This document shows positions 21,156 to 22,105 of a DNA stretch of 22,105 nucleotides, one piece after another. Origin of the DNA: a virus. The number at the start of each line of letters is the position of its first letter. Within the stretch, counting starts at the first letter, position 1. The notes under the pieces were generated by a model. That model saw only the letters and a program-made list of their open reading frames with translations, searched no databases and was not told the origin of the DNA. Made by a program: the position numbers and the translations under genes. Where the stretch lies: IMG/VR virus record IMGVR_UViG_3300049491_000122, positions 1-22,105 of that record; one strand, given 5' to 3'.

Positions 21156-21448
21156 TGCACGCCACCTTCGGCCGCTTCGTCCGCCGCCGGCGGCACCCAA
21201 GCCAGCGCCGCCGCACCGGCATCTGTGAGCCGATACAACGGCGTCAGCCTGACGCGGTTCGCCGTGATCTTCTCGAACACGAACTCGCCCTCTACGGGCG
21301 TCAGGAAGCCGCGGCTGCAGCAGGTATCCAGCATCGTGCGGTTGTCGGCGCTGTAGGTGAACTCACCCTTCTCGTTGCCGGACAGGAACTCGCGGTCACC
21401 CTTCGTCAGGGGATCGCGATCGGGTTGCTTCAAGATCTCACGCGTCAT
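21152..21448 (-). CDS. Small phage protein, possible winged-helix domain
   Basis: This 98-residue protein starts at the ATG at 21448 ([13 protein letters not shown]). A longer in-frame start at 21496 would overlap the upstream HTH gene by 59 bases and is less likely. The middle (about residues 35-80) has an [12 protein letters not shown] helix-turn followed by beta-type sequence ending in [11 protein letters not shown]. That ending is common in small winged-helix phage proteins, where it closes the domain. The tail ([11 protein letters not shown]) is acidic and flexible. It overlaps the HTH gene by 11 bases upstream and the GapR-like gene by an ATGA junction downstream, so it is part of the same transcript. 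No family is firmly recognised, and the winged-helix suggestion is weak. Confidence 0.65.
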   Translation of the reverse strand: MTREILKQPDRDPLTKGDREFLSGNEKGEFTYSADNRTMLDTCCSRGFLTPVEGEFVFEKITANRVRLTPLYRLTDAGAAALAWVPPAADEAAEGGVQ

Positions 21449-21947
21449 GGCGGGCCTCGCTGGGGTCGACGTTGTCGGGTTGCGGGAGTGTCCCAATGCT
21501 GTCGCGTGCGACGCCGTTCGACGGCGCGGTCGACACTACGGGGACATGACGATCGAGCCAGCCGCGCACTTCGGCACGGCGATACAGCACCGCACGGCCC
21601 TCTTTGAACCAGCTTGGCCCCTTTCCGGCGCGGCGCATGCCGCCAAGCGTCGACACCGGGATCCCGAGCGCAACGGAGACTTCTTCCGGTCGCATCAGTT
21701 CGGGACCATCGGCGACGCCCTGCGGCAGCACCGTGACCGACGCGATCGTCGCCGTCGGAACGCGGGGACGCCGCGCCAAGGCGTTCACGGCAACGATGTT
21801 GACGAAGCTGCCTACCGTTTCGAGCAGGCGCAGCTCGTCGTCGTCGCTGAGGTCGTAGAGCGCTTTGACTTCGCCGACGAACTCGGCGAGCGCGTCATCA
21901 TGCGGGGTTACCGGCGGTTGCCCACCGCGCGGAACGCGATCGGTCAT
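21438..21947 (-). CDS. Helix-turn-helix (MerR/excisionase-type) DNA-binding protein
   Basis: This 169-residue protein probably binds DNA. Residues about 84-134 match the short MerR-like fold of phage excisionases and AlpA-type regulators (HTH_17): LMRPEEVSVALGIP, then a turn and a recognition-helix region, then GPSWFKEGRAVLYRRAEVRGWLDRH, where the wing and the closing 'R..V..WL' helix are typical. Residues 1-80 are acidic and of unknown fold. The ATG overlaps the upstream stop (ATGA) and is preceded by AAGGAG, so the start is well supported. Its 3' end overlaps the next gene by 11 bases. It could be a transcriptional regulator of the phage, for example a ligand of the operator-like or repeated sites described in this window, or an excisionase. 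No integrase is visible to decide. The fold call is strong and the role is inferred. Confidence 0.8.
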   Translation of the reverse strand: MTDRVPRGGQPPVTPHDDALAEFVGEVKALYDLSDDDELRLLETVGSFVNIVAVNALARRPRVPTATIASVTVLPQGVADGPELMRPEEVSVALGIPVSTLGGMRRAGKGPSWFKEGRAVLYRRAEVRGWLDRHVPVVSTAPSNGVARDSIGTLPQPDNVDPSEARHDA

Positions 21948-22105
21948 TGGCTATTCTCCTTGGGTTGAGGGGGCTCGAACTTCATCGTCACGTGTTCGCC
22001 GAAGGCTTCGTCGATCTTCTCGCCGAACTTTTCGTTGGCGAACGAGGCGGAGTACCGCGACTGCATCAGCAGCGTTGTCAGCGAGCCGTTCGGGCGGGCG
22101 TTGCC
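21944..22105 (-). CDS. C-terminal part of an unknown phage protein (5' end outside window)
   Basis: The last 53 codons of a gene entering from the right edge are visible, ending in TGA at 21946-21944. The visible part begins with GNARPNGSLTTLLMQ and ends in a charged, proline-containing tail (KFEPPQPKENSQ). The stop overlaps the ATG of the next gene in an ATGA junction, and the gene's own 3' end supplies the AAGGAG ribosome binding site for that gene, so the two are probably translationally coupled. No family is recognised from this fragment. By position it belongs to the early or regulatory gene run upstream of packaging. The reading frame is supported by the coupling and by the absence of stops; the function is unknown. 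Confidence 0.6.
   Translation of the reverse strand, partial: GNARPNGSLTTLLMQSRYSASFANEKFGEKIDEAFGEHVTMKFEPPQPKENSQ

Noticed and set aside
1-22105. tRNA genes, CRISPR arrays, insertion sequences or attachment sites
   Set aside because: Nothing resembling these was seen by eye; the window is almost fully covered by coupled genes on one strand, and a search program would be needed to exclude short or degenerate cases.

Overview
The window is part of a short-tailed (podovirus-type) phage genome or prophage. All 28 protein genes are on the minus strand, so transcription runs from the right edge (22105) to the left edge (1). The DNA is GC-rich and very densely coded: most neighbouring genes overlap by 1-17 bases or sit within a few bases of each other, and the longest non-coding gap is 171 bases. 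The capsid genes resemble those of Bordetella phage BPP-1, and the portal, tail tubular and ejection genes follow the T7-type podovirus plan. A GapR/DUF2312 protein points to an alphaproteobacterial host, because that family is largely confined to those bacteria and their phages. No integrase, repressor, lysis gene, tRNA, CRISPR array or insertion sequence is visible, so lytic and prophage states cannot be separated here.

Layout in transcription order. 22105-20381 is a run of small genes: the end of an unknown gene, a MerR/excisionase-type DNA-binding protein, a small possible winged-helix protein, the GapR-like nucleoid protein, a small zinc-binding protein and a winged-helix protein. 20319-18558 holds the DNA-packaging genes (terminase small and large subunits). 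18519-16583 holds three less usual genes: an alanine-rich hydrophobic protein, a small unknown protein, and a 403-residue beta-rich protein with a Sec signal peptide and eight cysteines. 16538-14895 is the portal. 14898-12720 is a coupled block of five small virion-type proteins, one with a carboxypeptidase-regulatory-like beta domain and one with five perfect-length 21-residue repeats. 12702-9589 is the BPP-1-like head module: Bbp19-like protein, scaffold, major capsid protein, cement-like protein and a small unknown protein. 9573-6226 is the tail tube (tubular protein A-like and a 917-residue tubular protein B-like nozzle). 6229-4 encodes the internal or ejected virion proteins, ending in a protein that appears to be cut short at the left edge.

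The most interesting signal is regulatory. The 10-mer TGACTCGCGC (GCGCGAGTCA on the coding strand) occurs five times, always in the same orientation. Four copies lie in non-coding gaps and the fifth is at the very end of a gene just before the next start. A one-mismatch copy abuts the major capsid start codon. The sites precede the terminase small subunit, the hydrophobic protein, the portal, the Bbp19-like gene and the capsid gene, so they mark the head of each structural sub-block. Perfect hairpins without U-tracts lie in the gaps around the capsid and cement genes, and an AT-rich palindromic cluster lies before the terminase genes. Together these suggest a phage-specific control system for the late region.
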